A stretch of 64,000 nucleotides of DNA from positions 62,001 through 126,000 of the forward strand of contig JBMOPE010000018.1 in NCBI GenBank assembly GCA_049323755.1. Reading direction: 5' to 3'. The notes under the pieces are model-generated. The model was not told the DNA's origin, ran no database searches, and saw only the letters and a list, made by a program, of their open reading frames with translations. Below are positions 16,833 through 25,178 of this stretch, piece after piece. Numbering within the stretch: the first letter of the stretch is position 1; each line of letters opens with the position of its first letter. This stretch comes from BRHc4a sp049323755 (GTDB taxonomy: Bacteria; Bacillota; Desulfotomaculia; Desulfotomaculales; Desulfocucumaceae). Both the position numbers and the translations under genes were made by a program.

Positions 16833-18019
16833 TTAGTCAGACTCCTCTCCCGCTGCTTTATTGCCTGCCACTGGCTTCTGGCCTTTGTAACCAGCTCTGG
16901 GGCCTGGTCTCCTGAGTTATGGCCGGCAAGGGCAGAAAACCACTTCAAAGCCTCCCCTGTTTCTCCTGAATTAAGGTTTAACTGACCAATCATATACATA
17001 ATATACAAGTCTTTTTGAATGTCGGATAGGCTGCCCTCTTCCTCAAAGGATGCCCGGAATTCCTGCAGTGCGGCCCTGGTATACATAACCTCCATTTCCC
17101 TGTCTTTCAGGTAGCGGTAAAGCCACGCCAGCTTCAGGTTAACATCGGCCTGTATATAATGCGGGACCGAGCTTTCCTTATATATTACTGAAGCCCGGTA
17201 AAAGGTTTCAATAGCCTGCTCAAGGCTTCTCTCTTTTGAAAAGTCTTTAGGTTTTCCCAGCCTGGAAAGGTTTTTCCTTATTACATCTTGCTCCTGTTGG
17301 CCTATTTTATCGCGGAAATCACGGCTGAAGGCATAGCCGCAGCCGGGGCAAACCGCTATTTCGTAAAAAAGAGGATTTAAATCCCTGTAGTGAGGGCAGA
17401 AATCATCATCTGTTTTTAAAAGCTCTGTACACTCAGTTTTAACTTTAAGCGTTCTAACCCGGCCACTGCAGAAGGGGCAGGAATATTCCTCCCCATAGTG
17501 GGGGCTGTTATTCGTAACATGGGAGGACTCCATGCTATATGTTTCCTGTAGTAATATTTTCAGCTGATCGTTTTCGTCTATAGTTTCCCTTAGCCGGTTA
17601 TTTGTCTCCCTTAATCTTCTGCTTAGGGTTTCCACCAGCTTAATGGAGACTTCAGGATCTTTGGTCAGAAACAGGGTAAAATCAGTCCGGTTGATGTAAA
17701 AAAGAATTGACTTATCTGTAACTCTCACACCTGCTGACCTTGGAAGGCCGTCTAAAAGAGCAATCTCTCCAAATACTTCACCGGGCCCAAGGGATTTCAA
17801 TATTATTTCCTCTCCCCCGGAAGCCCTGGTAGTGATATCTGCTTTTCCCGATGCAATTATGTATAGGCAGTCTCCCGGGTCTCCCTCATTGAATACTGTA
17901 TCGCCCTTGCTAAACTGGGCTAATCTTGCCAGGCTCGCCAGTTTGACTATTGACTCCCGGGAAATGTCTTTAAAGATAGGCACGCTTGTCAATACCTTGA
18001 TAATAATCTCCTGATACAA
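16829..18019 (-). CDS. cyclic-nucleotide-binding domain fused to DUF2225
   Basis: A 396-residue cytoplasmic protein. Residues ~15-125 are a cNMP-binding (CRP-type) beta-roll, with GDTVFNEGDPGDCLYIIASG and the phosphate-binding-cassette-like GEIALLDGLPRSAGV. Residues ~130-165 form a coiled coil. Residues ~175-390 are DUF2225: a zinc-binding CPFCSGRV and CPGCGYAFS pair around DDFCPHYRDLNPLFYEI, then TPR-like helices. There is no HTH, so it is not a DNA-binding CRP regulator. A sensor or scaffold responding to a nucleotide or other small ligand is an inference. Single gene. Confidence 0.85.
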   Translation of the reverse strand: MYQEIIIKVLTSVPIFKDISRESIVKLASLARLAQFSKGDTVFNEGDPGDCLYIIASGKADITTRASGGEEIILKSLGPGEVFGEIALLDGLPRSAGVRVTDKSILFYINRTDFTLFLTKDPEVSIKLVETLSRRLRETNNRLRETIDENDQLKILLQETYSMESSHVTNNSPHYGEEYSCPFCSGRVRTLKVKTECTELLKTDDDFCPHYRDLNPLFYEIAVCPGCGYAFSRDFRDKIGQQEQDVIRKNLSRLGKPKDFSKERSLEQAIETFYRASVIYKESSVPHYIQADVNLKLAWLYRYLKDREMEVMYTRAALQEFRASFEEEGSLSDIQKDLYIMYMIGQLNLNSGETGEALKWFSALAGHNSGDQAPELVTKARSQWQAIKQRERSLTK

Positions 18020-18090
18020 TTAAAAAACCTCTTTCAGACTTTATTTTTATGAGTAATTTGTTAGTTATTGATAATTTAACTCACGATCAG

Positions 18091-18312
18091 TTAAACATTT
18101 TCAACTTTTATCGCAAATCTCCTGTCGAAACCACATTCAGGACAAGAAAAAAGATGTGTACAGAGGCCTGATTCAAAATGCAGGCTGTAATAAGGGCTAT
18201 ATGGACCAAAATAATCAGTTACCGGGCCTGAATCCACCATTTGTTCACCACAGTGCGGGCAGGCAGGCTTTTTTTTGATAAGCCCGCTGCAGGCGGGGCA
18301 CATTGTTGACAT
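18091..18312 (-). CDS. small double zinc-ribbon protein
   Basis: 73 residues with CPACSG and CPHCGE at the N-terminus and CTHLFSCPECGFD near the C-terminus, which could bind one or two zinc ions. The ATG at 18312 has AAGGAGT seven bases upstream; the frame could begin at 18333 but without a site. It lies 70 bases upstream of the DUF2225 gene in the same direction, and that protein also carries zinc knuckles, so the two may act together. Family not recognised. Confidence 0.6.
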   Translation of the reverse strand: MSTMCPACSGLIKKKPACPHCGEQMVDSGPVTDYFGPYSPYYSLHFESGLCTHLFSCPECGFDRRFAIKVENV

Positions 18313-18482
18313 TAACGTACTCCTTGTGCACAAGCTGTCTTTAAAGGAATAGCAGCGTTACCAATCAGATTTCATTATAGTGGTATTCTGCCTTTTTAAA
18401 TGTAAGCCTATGCAAGTTTGGCATAACACCCGGCGGCGTGCGGAATAATTGAAATGTACTAAAAAAGCTGGGGGTGGGATCA

Positions 18483-21194
18483 TTGTCCGGAGAATTCTCT
18501 GGGATAGACAGGTTGGTATCCGAGGCACAGAAAGCTGCTGAAAGCCTTTTAACCTTTGACCAGGAAAAGGTTGATAAAATAGTTCATGCCATGGCCCTGG
18601 CAGGCCTTGAAAAGCATATGCAGCTGGCAAAGATGGCTGTGGAGGAGACCCGCCGGGGGGTCTACGAGGACAAGATAACAAAGAATATTTTTGCCACCGA
18701 GTCTGTATACCATAGCATCAAATACAAAAAGACTGTGGGGGTAATCAGAGAAAGCGAGGAGGAGGACTACCTGGAGGTAGCTGAGCCAATAGGTGTTGTG
18801 GCTGCTGTGGTTCCGGTTACCAACCCTACCTCCACTACCATGTTTAAAGCTTTAATATGTCTTAAAACCAGGAACCCGATCATTTTCAGCTTTCATCCGG
18901 GATCAGTGAGGTCCAGCTCGGAGGCCGCCCGTGTAATGCTTGAGGCTGCGGTATCAGCAGGAGCACCCAGAGGGTGTATAGCATGGATTGAAAACCCTTC
19001 AATAGAGGCCACAGGGTATTTAATGAGGCATCCGGGGATTTCCATGATAGTTGCCACCGGGGGCGCGGGGCTGGTGAGGGCTGCCTATAGTACCGGAAAG
19101 CCAGCCCTGGGGGTGGGGCCCGGAAACGTCCCCTGCTATATTGAGAAGTCAGCCAATATAAGGCGGGCCGTCACCGACCTGGTGATGAGCAAAACCTTTG
19201 ACAACGGGCTTATTTGCGCATCTGAGCAGTCGCTTATAGTTGACCGGAAAATTTCAGATGAAGTTTTTGAGGTTATGAAAGAGTACGGCTGTTATTTCGT
19301 GGAGCCGGAGGAAAAAGAAAAGCTTGAAGGCATAATTGCTAAAGATGGAAGCTGTTCCTTAAACCCTGAGATAGCCGGTCAGCCGGCCCCGGCAATAGCT
19401 GAAATGGCCGGGTTTCAGGTTCCACCGGGGACGAAAATACTTATAGTTCCTTTGGAGGGAGTTGGGCCGGATCATCCCCTTTCCATTGAAAAGCTTAGTC
19501 CTATACTCTCACTTTACATGGTAAATACGTCACGGGAAGGTATAGATCTGTGCGAGCAGGTGGTAGAGTTCGGGGGACTGGGTCATTCGGCAGTAATTCA
19601 TTCCGAGGATAAGGACGTTATAGAGCAGTTCTCCAAGCGAATCAGGGCGGGAAGAATTATTGTAAACTCTCCCTCTACCCACGGGGCAATCGGAGACCTT
19701 TATAACATTAATGTTCCTTCCTTTACCCTTGGCTGCGGCTCAATGGGGAGTAACAGCACCACCTCCAATGTAAGTGTCGACAACCTTATAAACATTAAAA
19801 GAGTGGCAAAAAGGCGTGAAAAACTGCAGTGGTTCAGAGTGCCGGAAAGAATCTATTTTCAGGAAGGGTCAATAAGTTATCTGGAAAAGCTTCCGGGTAT
19901 CGAGAGGGTTTTTATTGTCACGGACCCGGTTATTTTAAGGCTTGGAATGGTGGATAAGGCCCTTTACCACCTTAGAAAGAGAAATAATCCTGTGAACGTG
20001 GAGATATTTAGCGAGGTGGAACCTGATCCCTCCCTGGATACTGTCAGGAAGGGGTGTGAGATAATGAGGAATTTTAAGCCGGATACAATAATCGCCCTGG
20101 GAGGTGGATCTCCCATCGATGCCGCCAAGGCAATGTGGCTCTTTTATGAACATCCGGAGGTTGAGTTCGAGTATCTGAAGCTAAGATTTCTTGACATTAG
20201 AAAGAGGACTTATAAATTTCCAAAGCTTGGGCGGAAAACAATATTTGTGGCCATTCCAACCACAAGCGGCACCGGCTCAGAGGTGACAGCCTTTGCAGTT
20301 ATCAGCGACAAGGGTAAGCACATAAAATATCCTCTGGCGGACTATGAGCTGACGCCGGATGTGGCAATAATAGATCCCAACCTTGCCATGTCAATGCCTC
20401 CCAGGGTAGCTGCCGATACGGGTATGGACGTTCTAACCCATGCCCTGGAGGCCTATGTTTCGGTAATGGCTTCGGACTATACTGATGCCCTGGCCCTGAA
20501 GGCAGTGGAAATGGTTTTCAGATACCTGCCCCGGTCCTATCACAATCCCGACGACAGGGAAGCCCGGGAGAAATTGCACAATGCTTCCTGTATTGCCGGG
20601 ATGGCCTTTACCAACGCCTTTCTGGGGATAAACCACAGCCTTGCACACAAGCTTGGGGCTGAATTCGGTGTTTCCCACGGCAGGGCCAATGCCGTTCTTC
20701 TTCCATACGTTATTGCATATAACTCCAGCCCTCCGCAAAAATTCACTTCTTTTCCACAGTATGAGTTTTTTAAAGCTCCGGAGAAGTACAGGGAAGTCGC
20801 GGCATATCTCGGGCTTCCGGCCTCAAGCCCGGTGGAGGGGGTTAAATCCCTGATAGGCGCGGTCAAAAAGCTTTCCGCCGATTTGGATATGCCATTGGAT
20901 ATAGCCGGGCTGGGGATAAGCAGGGAAAAGTTTGCGGGCATGGCTGACTATATGGCTGAGGAGGCCTTTGATGACCAGGTTACTGGCACTAATCCAAGGA
21001 GTCCCCTGATTTCCGAGCTGGCAGGCCTGTACCGGCTGGCCTATGGCCCACCCCTCAGCAGCAGTCCGGAGGAGAACCTGGTTGAGTCGGAGTATATGCC
21101 ACTTTTAGGGGTTGGCGATGAAAAGCCCTTTCAGAATAAGGAATTCAGTTTTACCGCAACTGACTTTGAGAGAGAGGAAAAATGGCTTCAATAA
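18483..21194 (+). CDS. adhE: bifunctional acetaldehyde/alcohol dehydrogenase AdhE
   Basis: A 903-residue fusion that reduces acetyl-CoA to acetaldehyde and then to ethanol with NADH, or runs in reverse. The first ~440 residues are the CoA-acylating aldehyde dehydrogenase, with the nucleophilic Cys in TFDNGLICASEQS. The rest is the iron-dependent alcohol dehydrogenase: GGGSPIDAAKAMW nucleotide site, then the Fe ligands DTGMDVLTHALEA and NHSLAHKLGAEF...HGRANA. TTG at 18483, six bases after GGGGGTGG, is preferred to the GTG at 18474 that overlaps the site. It is a single gene with a tail slightly longer than usual. AdhE normally assembles into long filaments (spirosomes). Confidence 0.93.
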   Translation: MSGEFSGIDRLVSEAQKAAESLLTFDQEKVDKIVHAMALAGLEKHMQLAKMAVEETRRGVYEDKITKNIFATESVYHSIKYKKTVGVIRESEEEDYLEVAEPIGVVAAVVPVTNPTSTTMFKALICLKTRNPIIFSFHPGSVRSSSEAARVMLEAAVSAGAPRGCIAWIENPSIEATGYLMRHPGISMIVATGGAGLVRAAYSTGKPALGVGPGNVPCYIEKSANIRRAVTDLVMSKTFDNGLICASEQSLIVDRKISDEVFEVMKEYGCYFVEPEEKEKLEGIIAKDGSCSLNPEIAGQPAPAIAEMAGFQVPPGTKILIVPLEGVGPDHPLSIEKLSPILSLYMVNTSREGIDLCEQVVEFGGLGHSAVIHSEDKDVIEQFSKRIRAGRIIVNSPSTHGAIGDLYNINVPSFTLGCGSMGSNSTTSNVSVDNLINIKRVAKRREKLQWFRVPERIYFQEGSISYLEKLPGIERVFIVTDPVILRLGMVDKALYHLRKRNNPVNVEIFSEVEPDPSLDTVRKGCEIMRNFKPDTIIALGGGSPIDAAKAMWLFYEHPEVEFEYLKLRFLDIRKRTYKFPKLGRKTIFVAIPTTSGTGSEVTAFAVISDKGKHIKYPLADYELTPDVAIIDPNLAMSMPPRVAADTGMDVLTHALEAYVSVMASDYTDALALKAVEMVFRYLPRSYHNPDDREAREKLHNASCIAGMAFTNAFLGINHSLAHKLGAEFGVSHGRANAVLLPYVIAYNSSPPQKFTSFPQYEFFKAPEKYREVAAYLGLPASSPVEGVKSLIGAVKKLSADLDMPLDIAGLGISREKFAGMADYMAEEAFDDQVTGTNPRSPLISELAGLYRLAYGPPLSSSPEENLVESEYMPLLGVGDEKPFQNKEFSFTATDFEREEKWLQ

Positions 21195-21202
21195 ATAAGT
21201 GC

Positions 21203-21577
21203 TAATACTGAATTGCTATACGGTCGGAATACAGAATTCAGGAGTCAGAATCCAGACAACCGGGCCGTATAAAACGGCCACCAATGAGGATGAAAACTGG
21301 GTCCTTTAAAACCACAGAGCACACAGAGGTTTTTAAGCCCTGCTTGTAAGCTTTAAGCGATTTTTTATTAAAAAGGATACACTTCTCTATTATCTAATAT
21401 TCGCGTTTCAGACCTTTTTGTAATGCCTGAGAGCAAATTCTCTGTGATCTCTGAGGCCTCTGTGGTTCATAAAAAGACATTCAGTATTTTCGGCCATCCC
21501 TAAAAAGACAGGCATGAACTTCTGAATTCTGAATTCTGACTCCTGTATTCCGACCGGAAATCCTTTCTGAGTAGATT
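21203..21577. repeat. MITE-like element with nested inverted repeats, full-length copy
   Basis: Outer ends are GCTAATACTGAATTGC...GGTCGGAATACAG at the left and CTCCTGTATTCCGACCGGAAATCCTTTCTGAGTAG at the right (an imperfect ~45-bp inverted repeat). Inside are an ACAGAATTCAGGAGTCAG / CTGAATTCTGAATTC pair, and inside that a CACAGAGCACACAGAGG / CTCTGTGATCTCTG...CTCTGTGG pair. About 375 bp, no open frame. Its inside matches the copy at 48448-48775 over almost the whole length. Confidence 0.85.
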
Positions 21578-21584
21578 TATATAA

Positions 21585-21613
21585 AATAAATCCCCTTTTT
21601 TGAGGGGATTTGC
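21585..21613 (-). terminator. terminator of spoVT
   Basis: Perfect stem AAATCCCC/GGGGATTT, followed by TTTATTTTAT on the minus strand. It starts about 30 bases after the spoVT stop. Confidence 0.8.
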
Positions 21614-21641
21614 TTTTGGTATCCAGGTTTTCTAAGTGTTA

Positions 21642-22178
21642 TTATTGTTCCATCTGTCTGGCCAGGAACCCGGCGGCAGTCTCTGCAAGCTTGGCCTCAA
21701 GGCTGCTCATCTGAACTTTTTCTCTGGAGGCGATTATTACTGCGCCTATTGAGGCGCCCTCCGATATTATTGGTGCCATCACCGCCGATTCAAAGGCAGA
21801 TTTTTGGTCATCGGTAATTGATACGGGAGAGGTAAACACCTCAACCTTTTTATTCTCCATTATTTCTTCAACAGTGGCGCTTATAGTCTGGTTAAGTAAA
21901 TCCTTTATATTTTTTCCGGCCAGAGCAACCACACTGTCTTTGTCGGTTATAATGGCCATGTGGCCGAGGGCCTCGTTTAGAGATTCGGCGTATTCCTGGG
22001 CAAACTGTCCCAATTCGTTTATAGGTGAATATTTTTTCAGCATTATCTGCCCGGTTCTGTCAACATATATTTCCAGAGGATCCCCATTGCGAATTTTTAA
22101 GGTCCTGCGTAACTCTTTTGGAATGACTACTCTTCCCAAGTCGTCTATTCTCCTTACTATTCCCGTTGCCTTAGCCAA
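21642..22178 (-). CDS. spoVT: stage V sporulation protein T (AbrB-family regulator)
   Basis: A DNA-binding regulator of forespore genes. Residues ~1-50 form the AbrB swapped-hairpin domain (KATGIVRRIDDLGRVVIPKE), and residues ~55-178 a GAF-like sensor domain typical of SpoVT. The TTG at 22178, eight bases after AAAGGAGG, gives exactly 178 residues, the length of B. subtilis SpoVT, and begins as that protein does. GTG codons at 22181 and 22187 are alternatives. SpoVT is usually made under sigma-G; a GCATA / CACTATA pair upstream is only a weak match. The gene indicates an endospore former. Confidence 0.93.
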   Translation of the reverse strand: MAKATGIVRRIDDLGRVVIPKELRRTLKIRNGDPLEIYVDRTGQIMLKKYSPINELGQFAQEYAESLNEALGHMAIITDKDSVVALAGKNIKDLLNQTISATVEEIMENKKVEVFTSPVSITDDQKSAFESAVMAPIISEGASIGAVIIASREKVQMSSLEAKLAETAAGFLARQMEQ

Positions 22179-22733
22179 CACAATCACCTCCTTTATATGT
22201 TATATCTTATAGTGTCCTATTTTTATAAAAAAATATGCCATAGAAGGTATAAACAGAATAAGTAAAATATGTTAAAGACAATAGTTTGAAAAGGTCCTTG
22301 GTAATGGATATTTAAATGTGTAGTACTGGAAATAGTGACCATAGTTGATTTATTTAGCGATTACCCAACGTTTTAAGAGGAAATAAGGCAATCTTTATAA
22401 ATAGTTTATATAAATCGACAAAAATAATATAAAACTATTGTTTTTGATAACCCTTAGGCTTAGGAGTCGTTGTGGACTCATTTATCCCTGACTGAATCAA
22501 AGACAGCAGGGTTTTACTCAGAAGGTAATGATTGCCATTGAAAAACACTGGCCGGTAATATTGTTATAAACCTTTGGACCAGTGGTTAATCAACTGAACT
22601 TTTTTGTTTTTCACCCTCCGGTGTCAGGGAATAATTTATGAAGGGATATTTCTTCAGGCGGAGAATAGTAGGTTAACATTGGAAAATATCAAAAATAAAA
22701 TGTAGTTTTTTTAATCAAAGCAGGTGATTTTTA
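22179..22733. other. 555-base AT-rich intergenic region between divergent spoVT and lysR genes
   Basis: Carries the promoters of both divergent genes. No open frame of note, no tRNA, and none of the repeat families of this window. A weak sigma-G-like pair (GCATA, CACTATA) lies on the minus strand near 22210-22240. Confidence 0.35.
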
Positions 22734-23624
22734 ATGAATATAAGGCACCTTGAAACCTTTCTCCTGGTGGCTGAATTAAAGAGCTTTACCGCGGCGGCGC
22801 GAAAGCTGTACATGAGCCAGCCGGCGGTGAGCTTTCAGATGAAATCCCTGGAGGAGGACCTGCAGGTCACACTTTTCCAAAGGGGCGACAAGAGGCTTAG
22901 CCTCACTCCTGCCGGAAAGCTAATCTACCCGGAGGCGAAAAAAATTGTTGCCAGATATGAGAAAATAAGGTCTGGGATAGATGATTTAAAAGGCCTTAAA
23001 ACCGGTCACATTGTGGTGGGGGCAAGCACAACACCGGGAGAGTATCTTATGCCCCTGGTAATAGGGGAGTTCAGAAAAAAATATCCCGGCATTTCTGTTA
23101 GCCTCCAGGTGTCGGGAAGCAGCCAGGTTTTCCGATGGATAAAGGATAATGAGATAGATATAGGCGTTACCGGATCACCGGTAACAGCCAGTGGCGTGTG
23201 GTGTGACCCATGGATAAAAGACGACCTTGTCTTAATAGCACATCCGGAACACCTCTGGGTGGATAGAAGTGACCTTCAGCCCTGGGAACTGCTGGAGGAG
23301 CCTTTCATTTTAAGGGAGCCAGGCTCAGGGACAAGGCGTTCCTTTGAAAAGATGCTCAGTGAAAGAGGTATAGACACCGCCAGGATAAACGTTGCCATGG
23401 AACTGGGAAGCACCAGGGCGGTAATAACTGCAGTGCAGGCCGGGCTGGGCGTGGGGGTTGTTTCCCTCCTGGCTGCTGCCGATGCCATAGAGCTTGGAAA
23501 AATTAAAAGGGCTGTATCCCCCTTTGAAATGGAAAGGTCCCTGTACCTGGTGGGAAGCAGGCAAAACACCGAGAGTGTTGTTGTTGCCGAATTTATCGAC
23601 TTTGCCAAAAGAGAACCAATATAA
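22734..23624 (+). CDS. LysR-family transcriptional regulator
   Basis: 296 residues: an N-terminal winged HTH (residues ~1-60, with FTAAARKLYMSQPAVSFQMK as the recognition region) and a C-terminal periplasmic-binding-like effector domain (residues ~90-290). It resembles the CysB/CysL/YwfK-type branch. GCAGGTG precedes the ATG. The neighbour downstream in the same direction is the AMACR-like gene, 185 bases away and separated by a repeat element; whether it is the target is unknown. LysR proteins often control a divergent gene, which here would be spoVT, but the 550-base gap gives no support for that. Confidence 0.88.
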   Translation: MNIRHLETFLLVAELKSFTAAARKLYMSQPAVSFQMKSLEEDLQVTLFQRGDKRLSLTPAGKLIYPEAKKIVARYEKIRSGIDDLKGLKTGHIVVGASTTPGEYLMPLVIGEFRKKYPGISVSLQVSGSSQVFRWIKDNEIDIGVTGSPVTASGVWCDPWIKDDLVLIAHPEHLWVDRSDLQPWELLEEPFILREPGSGTRRSFEKMLSERGIDTARINVAMELGSTRAVITAVQAGLGVGVVSLLAAADAIELGKIKRAVSPFEMERSLYLVGSRQNTESVVVAEFIDFAKREPI

Positions 23625-23792
23625 AGCTAATTCTGAGGGAATAACCGTCAGAATTCAGTCAGGGCTAAAAAACTCTGTGTCCTCTGTGTTCTCTGTGGCT
23701 TAAAAAGGACCCAAGTTTGCAGCCCGGGAGTCTGGACTCTGGCTCCTGGCTTCTGAATTCTGGTAGTAATAACTGTCAGTAATAGAGAGTAT
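23625..23792. repeat. MITE-like element, short copy
   Basis: Begins AGCTAATTCTGAGGGAATAACCGTCAGAATTCAG right after the lysR stop codon. It holds one inner arm (CTCTGTGTCCTCTGTGTTCTCTGTGG) without its partner, then ends TCCTGGCTTCTGAATTCTGG...ACTGTCAGTAATAG. It looks like an internally deleted form of the 375-bp element. Confidence 0.75.
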
Positions 23793-23808
23793 TGGAGGGA
23801 GCAAAGAT

Positions 23809-24966
23809 ATGGGTAAAATGCTTGAAGGTATAAAAATACTGGATCTCAGCATGAATTTGCCGGGACCTTACTGCACACTTTTATTATCCGACCTGGGTGC
23901 TGATGTAATAAAGGTAGAGGAGCCCAGGATTGGCGACCAGGCCAGGGTTTTAAGCGACCCCTTTTTCAAACAGCTTAACAGGGGGAAAAGAAGCATAAAG
24001 CTCAATCTGAAAAATCCTGCCGGGCGCGAGGCTTTTCTCGAGCTTTCCAAACATGTTGACGTGGTGCTGGAGAGTTTCAGGCCCGGGGTCGTGGCAAGGC
24101 TGGGAGTTGACTATGATGCGGTGAAAGAAGTTAATGAAAAGGTTATATACTGCTCCATAAGTGGTTTTGGGCAGGATGGCCCCATGAAGGACGTCCCCTG
24201 CCATGATTTGAACATAATAAGCCTGACCGGCATTCAGCACATGACCGGTGTAAAGGGTGGATCCCCGGTTATACCGTCGGTCCTTATAGCCGACACTGCC
24301 GCAGGAACTAATGCGGCCCTGGCCATCGTTTCAGCTCTCTGGCAGAGGGCAGTGAAAAACAAGGGCCAGTACCTGGATATTTCCATGTATGAAAGCTGCT
24401 TATCCTGGCAGCACATACACGCGGCATTTCTCCTGTCAGGAATTGAGTACGGTGCCGGGGAGGGGATGCTCAGTGGGGCGGCCCCAAGCTATAATATATA
24501 TGAGACTGCTGACGGAAGGTTTATAAGCATAGGTGCCGTGGAGCCCCATTTCTGGGCTGGCATTTGCAGAATGATTGGTAAGGAGCACCTTATAGAAAAG
24601 CAGTTTTCTTACGGCGAAGAGTCGGATAAGGCAAAGGGGGAATTGGGGGAGCTGTTTTTAACCAAAACGGCAGATCAGTGGATGGAGATACTGGGCCCTG
24701 CGGGGCTTTGCGTTACCCCGGTGCTATCCCTGAGAGAATCACTGGATCGGCCCCAGGCAGTTCACAGGAACGTGCTTGTCTCGGGCATTTTTGATGGAAA
24801 GAAGATATCCCAGCTTAACAGCCCTGTTAAGGGGCCGGGCCTGGATGAGCCCTCAGCCGGAAAAGGACCTGACCTTGGTGAGCATATAGACGAGGTGTTT
24901 GCCGGGATAGGGATGACCGGGGAGGAAATTAAAAGTCTTCGCGACAGGGGAGCGTTTACAGCCTGA
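23809..24966 (+). CDS. CaiB/BaiF family protein, alpha-methylacyl-CoA racemase-like
   Basis: A 385-residue class III CoA-transferase fold protein. His132 (in CHDLN), Asp162 (in IADTAAGTNA) and Glu245 (in GAVEPHFW) match the catalytic His126/Asp156/Glu241 set of mycobacterial alpha-methylacyl-CoA racemase. A formate/oxalate-type CoA-transferase would need only the Asp. A racemase of 2-methyl-branched acyl-CoA esters is therefore the better call, though transferase activity cannot be excluded. GGAGGGAGC precedes the ATG. No beta-oxidation genes are adjacent. Length is normal for the family. Confidence 0.8.
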   Translation: MGKMLEGIKILDLSMNLPGPYCTLLLSDLGADVIKVEEPRIGDQARVLSDPFFKQLNRGKRSIKLNLKNPAGREAFLELSKHVDVVLESFRPGVVARLGVDYDAVKEVNEKVIYCSISGFGQDGPMKDVPCHDLNIISLTGIQHMTGVKGGSPVIPSVLIADTAAGTNAALAIVSALWQRAVKNKGQYLDISMYESCLSWQHIHAAFLLSGIEYGAGEGMLSGAAPSYNIYETADGRFISIGAVEPHFWAGICRMIGKEHLIEKQFSYGEESDKAKGELGELFLTKTADQWMEILGPAGLCVTPVLSLRESLDRPQAVHRNVLVSGIFDGKKISQLNSPVKGPGLDEPSAGKGPDLGEHIDEVFAGIGMTGEEIKSLRDRGAFTA

Positions 24967-24974
24967 CAACCGCT

Positions 24975-25170
24975 TATGGGCACTACTTCCCGGTCGGAAT
25001 ACAGGAGTCAGAATTCAGAATTCAGAATTTTTGAATGCGGAACCTGAAAGCAAATCGAATGACCCCTTTTTCCTCAGTTTGCAAGTTTTATAAACTTGTA
25101 AGGAATGCCAAACCATTCTGAATTCTGAGTTCTGAATTCTGGCTTCCGACCGCATAATGATTTCAGAAAA
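24975..25170. repeat. MITE-like element, mid-size copy
   Basis: GGCACTACTTCCCGGTCGGAATACAGGAGTCAG followed by AATTCAG units at the left, and CATTCTGAATTCTGAGTTCTGAATTCTGGCTTCCGACCG at the right, about 190 bp apart. Inside is a shorter palindrome (CAAGTTTTATAAACTTG). The inner CACAGAG arms are missing. Confidence 0.8.
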
Positions 25171-25178
25171 AGCATGTT

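Noticed and set aside
23809..24966. Formyl-CoA or other CoA-transferase
   Set aside because: The extra His and Glu of the racemase triad are present, so the racemase call is preferred, though not proven.
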